From: a candidate division WOR-3 bacterium
Lineage (GTDB): Bacteria; Hydrothermota; Hydrothermia; UBA1063
Length of the DNA: 64,000 nucleotides
Reading direction: 5' to 3'
Assembly: GCA_039803545.1 (NCBI GenBank)
Contig: JBDRYS010000002.1
Coordinates: 1 to 64,000, forward strand
Below are positions 8,740 to 17,330 of this stretch, piece after piece. Position numbers and translations under genes: made by a program. Position 1 is the stretch's first letter. Every line of letters begins with the position of its first letter. Below the pieces are notes generated by a model. That model was not told the DNA's origin. It did not search any database and saw only the letters and a program-made list of their open reading frames with translations.

Positions 8740-9692
8740 AAAAAGGAATTTCCTATTTTGGAGTTAGAAATCCCGAATGGGTTGAGAAAGACCTTGCCGT
8801 TATCAAAGAGAGCGGAATTGACTACATAGTTCATACCTATTCCGAAAACGATATGGAATACTACGAAGGAACAATGCGAGAAATCGTTAAGCTTTCTAAG
8901 GATTATGGCCTCGAGATCTATTTGGATCCATGGGGAGTAGCAAGAATTTTTGGTGGTGAAGCCTTTTCCAAGTTCCTTCTTTTAAACGACGATGCAAGGC
9001 TCGTTACTCGAAATGGCAAAAAGGGATATGGAGCCTGTATGAACAATCCTTCTACCATCGAATTTATAAAAAAATGGATCGATTCAGCAAGCTCCTTAGG
9101 AACCGATTTCATCTTCTGGGACGAACCCCATTTTTCTCCTCTGACTAACAAAGAAGGATGTTTTTGCCCTATTTGTAAAGCAAAATTCAAAGAGAAATTT
9201 GGATATAGCATAGAGGAAGCCACAGAAGAGGACCTTAGGGCCTTCAAGGGCTTCACAAAACTTGAGTTCTTAAAAATCGTTACCTCCTATGCCCGAGAAA
9301 GAGGTCTTAAGAATGTACTATGCCTGTTACCTCATGATGAAGATATAGACTGGGACTATTATGCATCTATTCCAACCCTTGATGTCTTCGGAACCGATCC
9401 ATACTGGGTATTGCATCCTGAAGATTTTGAAACATGGATGGAGGAGAAGGTGAGAAAGGTAAGCCAGTTAAGCAAAAAATATTCCAAGGAGAGTGAAATC
9501 TGGATTCAAAACTTCCGAGTTCGAGAGGGTGAAGAGTACTTAATAGAGAAGGTGGCTCTAAAGGCAAAAGAATACGGCATAGACAGAATTTCCGCCTGGA
9601 GTTACAAAGGGACTGCTTACATGTCCTATATAAGGTCAGATAATCCCGAAAAAGTTTGGAGAACTCTTTTAAAGGTTTACTCCAACCTGTGA
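8736..9692 (+). CDS. Putative TIM-barrel glycoside hydrolase-like protein
   Basis: I do not recognise a named family. The 318-residue protein has no signal peptide, so it should be cytosolic. It reads as a TIM barrel of the glycoside hydrolase type: GISYFG on strand 1, YLDPWG, then FIFWDEPHFS (Asp129/Glu130), where a catalytic acid sits in many clan A enzymes. A Cys cluster (Cys142, 144, 147, in CFCPIC) follows directly and resembles the metal or cysteine cluster near the active site of some bacterial beta-galactosidase relatives. The start is GTG at 8736. Its 3' end overlaps the convergent VanZ-PgpA gene by 24 bases. Confidence 0.75.
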   Translation: MKKGISYFGVRNPEWVEKDLAVIKESGIDYIVHTYSENDMEYYEGTMREIVKLSKDYGLEIYLDPWGVARIFGGEAFSKFLLLNDDARLVTRNGKKGYGACMNNPSTIEFIKKWIDSASSLGTDFIFWDEPHFSPLTNKEGCFCPICKAKFKEKFGYSIEEATEEDLRAFKGFTKLEFLKIVTSYARERGLKNVLCLLPHDEDIDWDYYASIPTLDVFGTDPYWVLHPEDFETWMEEKVRKVSQLSKKYSKESEIWIQNFRVREGEEYLIEKVALKAKEYGIDRISAWSYKGTAYMSYIRSDNPEKVWRTLLKVYSNL

Positions 9693-10448
9693 AAGTATTA
9701 TAACAACTAACTTTACTGCAAGAAGCGAAAAACCGCCCGATACTAAGTCGTCAAGCACAATCCCAAGCCCTCCTCTAATCTTTTCAAGTTTCTTTATGCC
9801 GAAAGGTTTAAGAATATCAAAGAATCTGAAGAAAAGGAAAGCCAAAGCGTAAAGCTTTATATTAAATTTCAAAAATATAAGGGGCAAAGCTACGCCCACA
9901 ACTTCATCTATCACACATAAAGAAGGGTCTTCACCCATCAAATCCTCAGCCTTTTGAGAGGCAACAATTGCCATAGGTAAAAGTATCACAAAAATTTGCC
10001 AGACATAAATGGCCCTTATACTCTTCGAAAAATAAATGAAAACCGTAAAAACTAAGCTCGCCAGCGTACCCGGCCCAACAGGGATGTAGCCAATTCCGAG
10101 AAATGAATAAACTAACTTAAAAACAACATCCTTTCCTTTAAAACCAACCATTAATGCGGTAACGATTCCCGCGAGGTCATAAATAAAATCAGAAAGAGAA
10201 GGAAAACGGGAAGGTACAAACCTTTGAAGGAGTTCAATAACCCCTGCAATAGAGAAAGCAATGAGAAAACTCAGCAACTTCTTTTTTAGCCTGTCAAACA
10301 AAAATATATAAAGCAGAAAAAATGCAATGAAATGGAAAAGTAAACTGGCATCAAAGGAAATCGGCAAAATCCTCACCTTAGGATAAAGCCCCAAAAGGAA
10401 AAGGGCAAGGACATAAGAAACAAGGCCAAAGCCATAAGAAAAATTCAT
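9669..10448 (-). CDS. VanZ-like domain fused to phosphatidylglycerophosphatase A
   Basis: The 259-residue membrane protein has two parts. Residues about 1-105 are a VanZ-like four-helix domain, including the segment FSIAGVIELLQRFVPSR and a following acidic SLSDFIYDLAG. Residues about 112-253 are a complete PgpA domain: GIGYIPVGPGTLASL, VIDEVVG, RFFDILKPFGI and GGLGIVLDDLVSGG. PgpA dephosphorylates phosphatidylglycerol phosphate, making phosphatidylglycerol in the inner membrane. VanZ-like domains have unclear roles. The start overlaps the comM stop (ATGA). A stand-alone PgpA is the usual form, so the fusion is notable. Confidence 0.88.
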   Translation of the reverse strand: MNFSYGFGLVSYVLALFLLGLYPKVRILPISFDASLLFHFIAFFLLYIFLFDRLKKKLLSFLIAFSIAGVIELLQRFVPSRFPSLSDFIYDLAGIVTALMVGFKGKDVVFKLVYSFLGIGYIPVGPGTLASLVFTVFIYFSKSIRAIYVWQIFVILLPMAIVASQKAEDLMGEDPSLCVIDEVVGVALPLIFLKFNIKLYALAFLFFRFFDILKPFGIKKLEKIRGGLGIVLDDLVSGGFSLLAVKLVVIILSQVGVNL

Positions 10449-11980
10449 TGTAAAAGCACCCTTTTATCAAAAATTCTATAGTGGATCGCTTCTTGAACGC
10501 ACTTTGGAGTGATTTCTGCGCTTCCTTCCAAATCAGCTATTGTTCTTGCCACCTTCAAAATCCTGAAATAGGTTCTTGCTGAAAATCCAAATTTTTCTAT
10601 GGCTATCTTTAGAATTTCTTCAGACTTATCATCAAGTTTGCACACTTCTTTTATAGTCCTGGAGTCCATATGGGCATTGCAATACATCCTCTTTTTCCCT
10701 TTAAACCTCCAGAGCTGGATCTCCCTCGCTTTTATGACCCTTTCCCTTATATTTTTCGAGTCCTCACCGTCCTCAAGTCCACGCAAGTGTTCAAACCTTA
10801 AAGCAGGTACTTCAATCTGAATATCAATTCTGTCAAGGAGGGGACCGGAAATCCTCGACCGGTATTTTAAAATACTGGAAGGAGTGCAAGTACACTGGTG
10901 AAAATGGTCCCCGTAGTATCCGCAGGGGCAGGGGTTCATGGCCGCAACCAGCATAAATCGCGAAGGGTAAGAAACACTATTCTTTGCCCTTGTAATGACA
11001 ACATGGCCATCTTCTAAAGGCTGTCTCAGTACCTCAAGAGCCGATCTATTAAACTCAGGAAGCTCATCTAAAAACAGAACCCCATTATGGGCAAGGGATA
11101 CCTCACCGGGCCTTGGGTTGGCACCACCACCCACTAAGCCTATATCCGATATGGTATGGTGAGGAGAGCGGAAAGGTCTACGGGATACCAGCGGACTATC
11201 CTTGGGCAAAAGACCCGCGACCGAGTAGATCTTCGTAGTCTCCAAGGCCTCCTCTAAGGTCATTGGAGGGAGAATAGAAGGAATCCGCCTTGCCAGCATC
11301 GTCTTACCTGATCCAGGAGGGCCTATCATCAAAACGTTGTGGCCACCTGCAGCCGCAACCTCCAGCGCCCTTTTTGCATGTTCTTGCCCCTTAACATCTT
11401 TAAAGTCGACATCTTCAATACTTTCAAGCTGAAAAACCGACTCTATATCAAAAACATTCGGCTCTATGTGAACTTCTCCATTGAGAAACTGCACAGCTTC
11501 AACAAGAGTTTTAACAGGATATACCTTAGAGGTTTTGCAAAGGGAGGCTTCATCCTTGTTCTCGTAAGGAACGATTATTCCACCAAGGTGAGAGTAATTT
11601 TTCAAACTTAACGAAAGGGGTAGAACTCCTTTAACCTGGCGAACCTTCCCATCAAGGGAAAGCTCACCTACGACCATATGATTCACTTCGCTTTTCACGA
11701 AGCCGTAGGCCTTTAAAACTGCAATGGCTATAGGCAGATCAAAGGCAGTACCCTCTTTTCTAATATCTGCCGGTGCCAGGTTTACCGTAACCTTGCGTGG
11801 TGGGACCTGATAACCTGAATTTCTAATGGCCGCAACCACCCTTTCCTTTGCCTCTTTTACAGCACTCTCCGGAAGCCCAACGATATTAAACCCTGGCATT
11901 CCCGTTGAGATATCAACCTCAACGGAAATCAGAACGCCATCTATCCCTATTACTGTCCCTGAAAAAACCCTGGAAACCAA
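10445..11980 (-). CDS. comM: YifB/ComM family Mg-chelatase-like AAA ATPase
   Basis: This 511-residue protein has an N-terminal Lon-protease-like fold (SVEVDISTGMPGFNIVGLP) and an AAA+ Mg-chelatase domain with Walker A GPPGSGKTM, LFLDELPEF and the cysteine signature NPCPCGYYGD. A C-terminal Mg-chelatase domain follows. ComM acts as a branch-migration helicase for integrating DNA during natural transformation. The start is TTG at 11980, giving MVSRVFSGTVIGIDG, which matches the conserved N-terminus; a G-rich ribosome-binding site lies just upstream. It sits between a slipin and PgpA in a minus-strand operon that starts at pyk or further upstream. Confidence 0.93.
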   Translation of the reverse strand: MVSRVFSGTVIGIDGVLISVEVDISTGMPGFNIVGLPESAVKEAKERVVAAIRNSGYQVPPRKVTVNLAPADIRKEGTAFDLPIAIAVLKAYGFVKSEVNHMVVGELSLDGKVRQVKGVLPLSLSLKNYSHLGGIIVPYENKDEASLCKTSKVYPVKTLVEAVQFLNGEVHIEPNVFDIESVFQLESIEDVDFKDVKGQEHAKRALEVAAAGGHNVLMIGPPGSGKTMLARRIPSILPPMTLEEALETTKIYSVAGLLPKDSPLVSRRPFRSPHHTISDIGLVGGGANPRPGEVSLAHNGVLFLDELPEFNRSALEVLRQPLEDGHVVITRAKNSVSYPSRFMLVAAMNPCPCGYYGDHFHQCTCTPSSILKYRSRISGPLLDRIDIQIEVPALRFEHLRGLEDGEDSKNIRERVIKAREIQLWRFKGKKRMYCNAHMDSRTIKEVCKLDDKSEEILKIAIEKFGFSARTYFRILKVARTIADLEGSAEITPKCVQEAIHYRIFDKRVLLQ

Positions 11981-12006
11981 CCCTAAACCCCTAAATAAAT
12001 TCTACT

Positions 12007-12756
12007 TTACTTTTCTTTCTTCTCCGGCGTGAATAACTTAAAAAATTCTATCGGTACGGGAAAGACTATGGTGGATGCATTCTCAGTGGAAATCTCCGAC
12101 AATGTCTGCAGATACCTGAGCTGGATCGTAATGGGATTCTGTGCGAGAACCTGGGCTGCCTCTTTTAGTTTCTCTGCTGCTTGATACTCGCCTTCCGCAC
12201 TTATAATCTTTGCCCTCCTCTCCCTCTCTGCTTCAGCCTGCTTCGCCATTGCCCTCTGCATTTCCTGGGGCAGATCCACATGTTTTATTTCCACTGCCGA
12301 AACCTTCACACCCCATGGATCGGTTTGCGTGTCAATAATTCTCTGAAGACGATGGTTCAACTCTTCCCTCTGGGCAAGGAGTTCATCAAGTTCAACTTCA
12401 CCAAGGACACTCCTTAGAGTGGTCTGTGCAATCTGCGAGGTTGCATAGGCATAGTTTTCCACTTCCACAACCGCTTTTGCAGCATCCATTACCCTGAAAT
12501 AGACCACAGCGTTTACTTTGACAGATACATTATCCTTTGTTATGACATCCTGAGGAGGCACATCAAGTACAACCGTTCTGAGCGAGACCTTCACCATCTT
12601 ATCTATAAAAGGAATAAGGATTATGAGGCCTGGACCCTTTACACCAATTAGTCTTCCAAGCCTGAAGACAACGGCCCTTTCATACTCCCTTAAAATCCTG
12701 ATCATTGAAAACAAAATGACCAGAACTAAAATAACTAAATACAGCCACATAAACAC
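12007..12756 (-). CDS. Slipin (stomatin-like SPFH protein)
   Basis: This is a 249-residue membrane-anchored SPFH protein with an N-terminal hydrophobic segment (about residues 3-20). The SPFH core reads [41 protein letters not shown] and a long [24 protein letters not shown] coiled region. Slipins oligomerise into membrane microdomain scaffolds. Many are encoded beside an NfeD membrane protein, but none is visible here. It lies 3 bases after pyk, with an AGGAGGTG ribosome-binding site. Confidence 0.93.
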   Translation of the reverse strand: MFMWLYLVILVLVILFSMIRILREYERAVVFRLGRLIGVKGPGLIILIPFIDKMVKVSLRTVVLDVPPQDVITKDNVSVKVNAVVYFRVMDAAKAVVEVENYAYATSQIAQTTLRSVLGEVELDELLAQREELNHRLQRIIDTQTDPWGVKVSAVEIKHVDLPQEMQRAMAKQAEAERERRAKIISAEGEYQAAEKLKEAAQVLAQNPITIQLRYLQTLSEISTENASTIVFPVPIEFFKLFTPEKKEK

Positions 12757-12759
12757 CTC

Positions 12760-14169
12760 CTACAACCTTTCCACCTTTACCATGTTTGTTGAACCCGGTT
12801 TTCCGAAGGGATAACCCGCAGTAATCACTGCCAGGTCTCCCTCCTTAGCAAGTTTACGTTTAAAAATTTCCAACTTGACCTTTCCTATTATCTCATCAAG
12901 ATTTCTCATAAAATCCACTTTCAAAGGATAAATCCCATAAGATAAATTTAAAAACTCCCATACTGCAGGATCAGGTGTAGGTGCGATAATGGGAGCCAGG
13001 GGTCTCAAGGAAGAAAGTCTCAAGGCAGTTGCACCACTGGCAGTAGGTGTTATGATAATCCTCGCTTTTAGGGAATTGCAAAGTTCGAAGCTGCTACGAG
13101 CAATTTGCCACTCAACATCCTCTTTGTCCTTAAGATCCACTGGTAAACCTTCCCCCTTCCTTTTCCTGAATTTCTCTGCCTCCAATATTATTTCCTTCAT
13201 CACCTTAACAGAATTCAATGGCCTTTTTGCTACTGCGGTTTCTTCCGATAGCATAAGGGCATCACTTCCATCAAGGACCGCATTGGCTATATCAGAAATT
13301 TCCGCCCTCGATGGTAGAGGACTAAAGAGTAAAGACCTTAGCATTTGGGTAGCAGTAATTACGGGTTTACCCTTTGCTCTTGTCTTTAATATAAGTTCTT
13401 TCTGAAGGATAGGAACTTTAGCGTAAGGGGTTTCGACCGCTAAGTCACCCCTTGCAATCATAATGCCATCGGCAGAATCCAGTATTTCATCAAAATTCAC
13501 AACAGCTTCATAGCGTTCGATTTTTGCAATTATGTATCCATTAACACCTTCTTGTCTTAGAATATCCCTCGCCTTTTCAATATCTTCTCTTCCTCCCACG
13601 AAAGAGAGGGCAAAAATTCTTATCCCTGCGGAAACTGCAAACTTCATATCCTGAATATCTTTCTCAGTTATGGCAGATACCCCTTGCATTCTGTTTGGTA
13701 TATTAGTCCCCTTATGAGACGAGATTTCTCCCCCCATTCTCACCTTTGTAATAATAGAATTTTTCGTAACCTTCTTAACCTCAAGTTCAACAGTGCCATC
13801 GGACAACAAGATGGTATCCCCTTTTCTAAGATGTGGTATTACGTCTTCAAGAGGTGCATAAACTATTCGATTATTACCAACGATCTTTTCCGTTGTCAGG
13901 ATAAACTCGTCTCCCCTCTTCAATACGATCCTATCTCCTTCTATTTCACCGATGCGAAATTTGGGGCCACTAAGGTCAGCAAATATCGCTATATTATGTC
14001 CTTTGTTCTGCAAATCTTTAGCCCAATTGATCTTTTTCAAATGCTCCTCGTAGGTTCCATGGGAAAAATTAAAACGGAAAGCATTGACACCATTTATGAC
14101 CAGTCGCTCCATCAAACTTTCGTTTGAAATCGACGGTCCCACCGTGGCCACAATTTTAGTCAACTTCAT
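12760..14169 (-). CDS. pyk: Pyruvate kinase
   Basis: This 469-residue enzyme converts phosphoenolpyruvate and ADP to pyruvate and ATP. Recognisable parts are TKIVATVGPS at the N-terminus, NAFRFNFSHG, the active-site region IIAKIERYEAV, IMIARGDLAVETP, the KPVITATQML segment and DGSDALMLSEETA. The C-terminal allosteric domain is complete, and there is no extra PEP-utiliser domain. A GAGGGT ribosome-binding site precedes the ATG. The gap after the OmpA-family gene is 63 bases, so it may be read from that promoter. Confidence 0.96.
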   Translation of the reverse strand: MKLTKIVATVGPSISNESLMERLVINGVNAFRFNFSHGTYEEHLKKINWAKDLQNKGHNIAIFADLSGPKFRIGEIEGDRIVLKRGDEFILTTEKIVGNNRIVYAPLEDVIPHLRKGDTILLSDGTVELEVKKVTKNSIITKVRMGGEISSHKGTNIPNRMQGVSAITEKDIQDMKFAVSAGIRIFALSFVGGREDIEKARDILRQEGVNGYIIAKIERYEAVVNFDEILDSADGIMIARGDLAVETPYAKVPILQKELILKTRAKGKPVITATQMLRSLLFSPLPSRAEISDIANAVLDGSDALMLSEETAVAKRPLNSVKVMKEIILEAEKFRKRKGEGLPVDLKDKEDVEWQIARSSFELCNSLKARIIITPTASGATALRLSSLRPLAPIIAPTPDPAVWEFLNLSYGIYPLKVDFMRNLDEIIGKVKLEIFKRKLAKEGDLAVITAGYPFGKPGSTNMVKVERL

Positions 14170-14232
14170 AATCTACCCTCTAATCCTAAAGGAAAATCTC
14201 TGAATGAACCCTTTAAAAGATACATGTGAAAA

Positions 14233-16002
14233 TTATTTCTCAGGGGGTATCAGTCTGAACTCCGCCCTCCTGTTGATACTCCTTTGATATTCAGTCGTGT
14301 TAGGAACTGCAGGGACATCTTTTCCAAAACCCTTTACAAGAATTCTACCAGGTTCTATTTTGTAACGCATCACGAGGTGCTTCTTGCAGGCCTCAGCCCT
14401 TCTCAAGCTCAAAACTTGATTGAACCTCTCAGGCCCTTCTGCCGACGCATGTCCTATTATTTCAAGCTTGTAATCGGGATGGTTCACTAAATACCTACCC
14501 ACAATATCTAAGAAGGGGAAGAATTCCTTTTTAATTCTGTAACTTCCAACATCAAAGTAAATAATCGGCAAAACGGCTACTTCGTCTTTTTCTTCCTTAA
14601 GAACTACATCAATTACGACAGAATCCCTCTCCAGGGAGGGGTCTATGTAAAAGTTCTCTCCTAAGTAGCCAGGGGCAGAGACATAGATGCTCAATGGTTT
14701 GCTTCTATCCATAACGTATCGAATTGCACCGTTAGAATCAGCCATCACTGTGTTTACCCCTTCCTCGACCGAAATTAAAGCTACTGCGGATTTCAGAATC
14801 TCCATTTTGCTATTTTTAACCCTTAAAACCACGGGAATGGATTTTTTAACCAGCAATACTTCAATCTTTGTGTTAGTGTTCCCCTCGATTTCAATAAACT
14901 TATCCACATCCACGTATCCATCTGCAAAAACCTTTAAATTCTGAACTCCTGATTTCACCGAGGGAATATACAATACCCCTGACGGTGAGAAGTAATCCCT
15001 CGTGCCTACTTTGATCCGGCAGTTTTCAACAAACTCCTGCGTAGAACGATCCTTCACTATCACTGTTAACTTCGCAGTAGAGCGCTTGTTGTAAACGATA
15101 TTCTTAACCCCTACCCCAAAAGACAATACAACCCCCTCTCTATAATTGGGAAAACTCGATATTAAACCCGGGTAACTTGAATCGTCGGGTGTCACAGGGC
15201 TAATGGGTTCTCTTTTGACAAGGGGGAAACCAAGGGAGAATTTTGCGTCAAGGAAAGGATTGATATCAAACTTTGTACCAAGACTTAAATAAGAAGGGGC
15301 CTTACCAAAGTTCCCCTTGCTGTAAAATCCAAGCAGAAGCTCTGCAAAAGGTGTGAAATTAGCAAAGTTGTAGGTCACTGAAGCACCTAAGAGATGAAAT
15401 TCTGGTGGATTTTTGGTTAAAAGATGCCTGTAGGAGGAATAATAACCATAGTTTAGATTAAAGGAGAAGTCCCTAACCTTTGCACCTCCTATGAATTTAA
15501 CTCCATAATCGTAGGAGGTTGTCGTAAAATCGCGTAAGATCCCACCCTGAAACATGGTATCTGGCCTTGCAGAATCAATCTCGACCGTTCTTGTACGGCC
15601 AAAGGGTATCGAAAGGTAGGAAGATATGGCAAAGGCGAAATTCTCACTAACAGGATAGTTATACTTTATGTTGACCAAAATATCGCCCCGTCCCCTGGAA
15701 AAGTAGACCTGGGAACCTTTTGCCATTCTGTCTATTAAAAATGGTATCGACACTCCGAGCTCTATATAATCAAGGACATTAAATCTTAACGTGTTATATA
15801 GACTGTAGGTCGTATAAGAGGCAGTGTCGCTGTTCCCATAGGAAAAAACAGTCTTAAGGGGTTCGACGGATAACGTTCCAAAGGGTATTAAGTTAGGATC
15901 CTCGGTGAAAAACAGGTTATTGTTGACCGTAAAGCCATACTGGGCGTATCCGCCCTGAACTACCAAAATTGTCAACAATATATAAACAATGGATTTTTTC
16001 AT
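14233..16002 (-). CDS. OmpA-family outer-membrane protein with beta-barrel and carboxypeptidase-regulatory-like domains
   Basis: This 589-residue protein starts with a signal peptide (MKKSIVYILLTILVVQGGYAQ). Residues about 22-320 have alternating aromatic strands typical of an outer-membrane barrel. Two short PEGA or carboxypeptidase-regulatory-like beta domains follow (about 325-465). The C-terminal OmpA domain (about 475-589) includes IIGHASAEGPERFN, LSLRRAEACKKHL and INRRAEFRL, which bind peptidoglycan in known members. It should tether outer membrane to cell wall. A leaderless-type promoter lies 7 bases upstream of the ATG. The larger barrel plus linker domains distinguish it from classic OmpA. 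Confidence 0.9.
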   Translation of the reverse strand: MKKSIVYILLTILVVQGGYAQYGFTVNNNLFFTEDPNLIPFGTLSVEPLKTVFSYGNSDTASYTTYSLYNTLRFNVLDYIELGVSIPFLIDRMAKGSQVYFSRGRGDILVNIKYNYPVSENFAFAISSYLSIPFGRTRTVEIDSARPDTMFQGGILRDFTTTSYDYGVKFIGGAKVRDFSFNLNYGYYSSYRHLLTKNPPEFHLLGASVTYNFANFTPFAELLLGFYSKGNFGKAPSYLSLGTKFDINPFLDAKFSLGFPLVKREPISPVTPDDSSYPGLISSFPNYREGVVLSFGVGVKNIVYNKRSTAKLTVIVKDRSTQEFVENCRIKVGTRDYFSPSGVLYIPSVKSGVQNLKVFADGYVDVDKFIEIEGNTNTKIEVLLVKKSIPVVLRVKNSKMEILKSAVALISVEEGVNTVMADSNGAIRYVMDRSKPLSIYVSAPGYLGENFYIDPSLERDSVVIDVVLKEEKDEVAVLPIIYFDVGSYRIKKEFFPFLDIVGRYLVNHPDYKLEIIGHASAEGPERFNQVLSLRRAEACKKHLVMRYKIEPGRILVKGFGKDVPAVPNTTEYQRSINRRAEFRLIPPEK

Positions 16003-16009
16003 GTTTAAG

Positions 16010-16038
16010 AATTTAAGGCATCATTAACAAATAGTCAA
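16010..16038 (-). promoter_or_regulatory. Promoter of the OmpA-family gene, leaderless type
   Basis: TTGACT (16033-16038, minus strand), a 17-base spacer and TAAATT (16010-16015) end 7 bases before the ATG at 16002. That places the expected transcription start on or next to the start codon, and no Shine-Dalgarno is present. Confidence 0.7.
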
Positions 16039-16065
16039 CCTCAAAAGGAAGGCAAACTTGCCTAA

Positions 16066-16094
16066 TTGCGGAAACAGAAGCAAAACTTTAAAAT
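16066..16094 (+). promoter_or_regulatory. Promoter of the NUDIX gene, leaderless type
   Basis: TTGCGG (16066-16071), a 17-base spacer and TAAAAT (16089-16094) end 7 bases before the ATG at 16102. The TTG that could serve as an upstream start codon is the first triplet of the -35 box. Confidence 0.65.
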
Positions 16095-16101
16095 TTACAC
16101 G

Positions 16102-16608
16102 ATGATAAGCTTTGAAAGGGAAGTTAAATTTTGCCCTTACTGTGGACACCCTATAGAGAAAAAGGAAGAAAACGGACGGTTACGATACTACTGCAGTAAC
16201 TGTAATCTCTTTCTTTACAAAAATCCCGTGCCCGTTGTGGTAATTGTCGTTTCTAATGACGTCGGCGAAGTGCTCCTAATCAAACGGAAAGAGGAACCCC
16301 AAAAGGGGAAATGGGCACTACCATCGGGATTTATTGAAATCGGCGAAGAACCTGAGGAGGCGGCATTAAGGGAACTTTATGAAGAAACGGGATTGAAAGT
16401 AGAAAAACTCACGCTTATAAACGTTTATGAACAGAAAAGCAAAAGGTACGAAAGCGTCCTTGTAATTGCTTACCTTGGTTTTTCCTCTGAGGAACCAAAA
16501 CCTGGAGACGATGCAGAAGAGGCTAAATTTTTCCCCATTGGAGAATTACCCGAGATACCTTTTGAATCACACTTAAAAGCTTTAAAGGATTCACTAAACT
16601 TTATCTAA
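16102..16608 (+). CDS. NUDIX hydrolase with N-terminal zinc ribbon
   Basis: The protein of about 168 residues begins with a four-cysteine zinc ribbon (CPYCGHP ... YYCSNCN). A NUDIX fold follows, with the complete Nudix box GFIEIGEEPEEAALRELYEETGLKVE. The layout resembles NudC-type NADH pyrophosphatases and ribbon-bearing NUDIX proteins that cleave nucleoside diphosphate compounds; the exact substrate is not clear. An upstream TTG at 16066 is in frame but overlaps the -35 box, so I chose the ATG at 16102. The gene ends 2 bases from the convergent pgeF stop. Confidence 0.9.
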   Translation: MISFEREVKFCPYCGHPIEKKEENGRLRYYCSNCNLFLYKNPVPVVVIVVSNDVGEVLLIKRKEEPQKGKWALPSGFIEIGEEPEEAALRELYEETGLKVEKLTLINVYEQKSKRYESVLVIAYLGFSSEEPKPGDDAEEAKFFPIGELPEIPFESHLKALKDSLNFI

Positions 16609-16610
16609 AG

Positions 16611-17330
16611 CTACAAATTGTAGGCACTATCTTCAATAAGAGTCTGTAAGCTCAAATCCTTTTCAATACCAATGATGGCCCTATTTAATCCTTTTAATTC
16701 TACGTCCCTTCTCTTTGAGTGGAAGAGATCAGGATTGGAGAAGGTATCTGCAGGAGGGCCGTAAATCTCCTTAACCCCCTGCCTTTTAAGCTTATTAGCG
16801 GCAACTTGAAAAATGTCAAAGTAATATTTGGAGTTTTTCTCGATAACAGAGCCTGGAAAATAACCTTTGAACTCTTCGCCTACCTCATAGTTTTCAGCCT
16901 TTATGCCTGGCCCAAACACCGCAATAAGATTCTCTGGCTGACTGTGAAAATACTCGGTAAATTTACTTACAGCCTCCTCTACGATTCCCTCCTTTAACCC
17001 ACGCCATCCCACGTGAAACACACCACAGGCTATATTCAGTGGATCAATAATAAAAAGAGGATAACAATCTGCCACTTTAATGACGAGATAAAGCCCGGGT
17101 TTTGAAGTTATAAGTCCGTCGCCGGAGAGCTCTTTGGGAGGTACAGGAGAGTCTACCTTCCATATGTTTTTTGAATGAATCTGCTCCAATTCTACGTAAG
17201 GGACAAGGTTCAAAGTGCGATGAATATCTGCTATTCTTTTAGTGGAAAAGTAGATTGCAAAAGGCTTCTCTATGAGGAATTGTAAGTATAGCTCTTTGGA
17301 TAAATTTTTTAGCTGCCAGATCCTCGTCAT
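16611..17330 (-). CDS. pgeF: PgeF/YfiH family (laccase-domain) protein
   Basis: This 239-residue protein has the YfiH signature residues: QIHS, the DGLIT segment, VADCYPLFI with the metal-ligand Cys, FHVGWRGL, GPGIKAENYEVG and a final FHSKRRD. Known members include a peptidoglycan-editing factor and purine nucleoside phosphorylase-like enzymes. It is the last gene of the tpiA-to-pgeF string and starts directly after the TPR gene stop. Confidence 0.9.
   Translation of the reverse strand: MTRIWQLKNLSKELYLQFLIEKPFAIYFSTKRIADIHRTLNLVPYVELEQIHSKNIWKVDSPVPPKELSGDGLITSKPGLYLVIKVADCYPLFIIDPLNIACGVFHVGWRGLKEGIVEEAVSKFTEYFHSQPENLIAVFGPGIKAENYEVGEEFKGYFPGSVIEKNSKYYFDIFQVAANKLKRQGVKEIYGPPADTFSNPDLFHSKRRDVELKGLNRAIIGIEKDLSLQTLIEDSAYNL

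Noticed and set aside
13684-14127. 147-codon plus-strand open frame
   Set aside because: It lies entirely antisense to pyruvate kinase and shows no protein-like motifs.
16066-16101. TTG start for the NUDIX protein
   Set aside because: The TTG is part of a -35 box, and a TAAAAT at 17-base spacing places transcription at the ATG at 16102.
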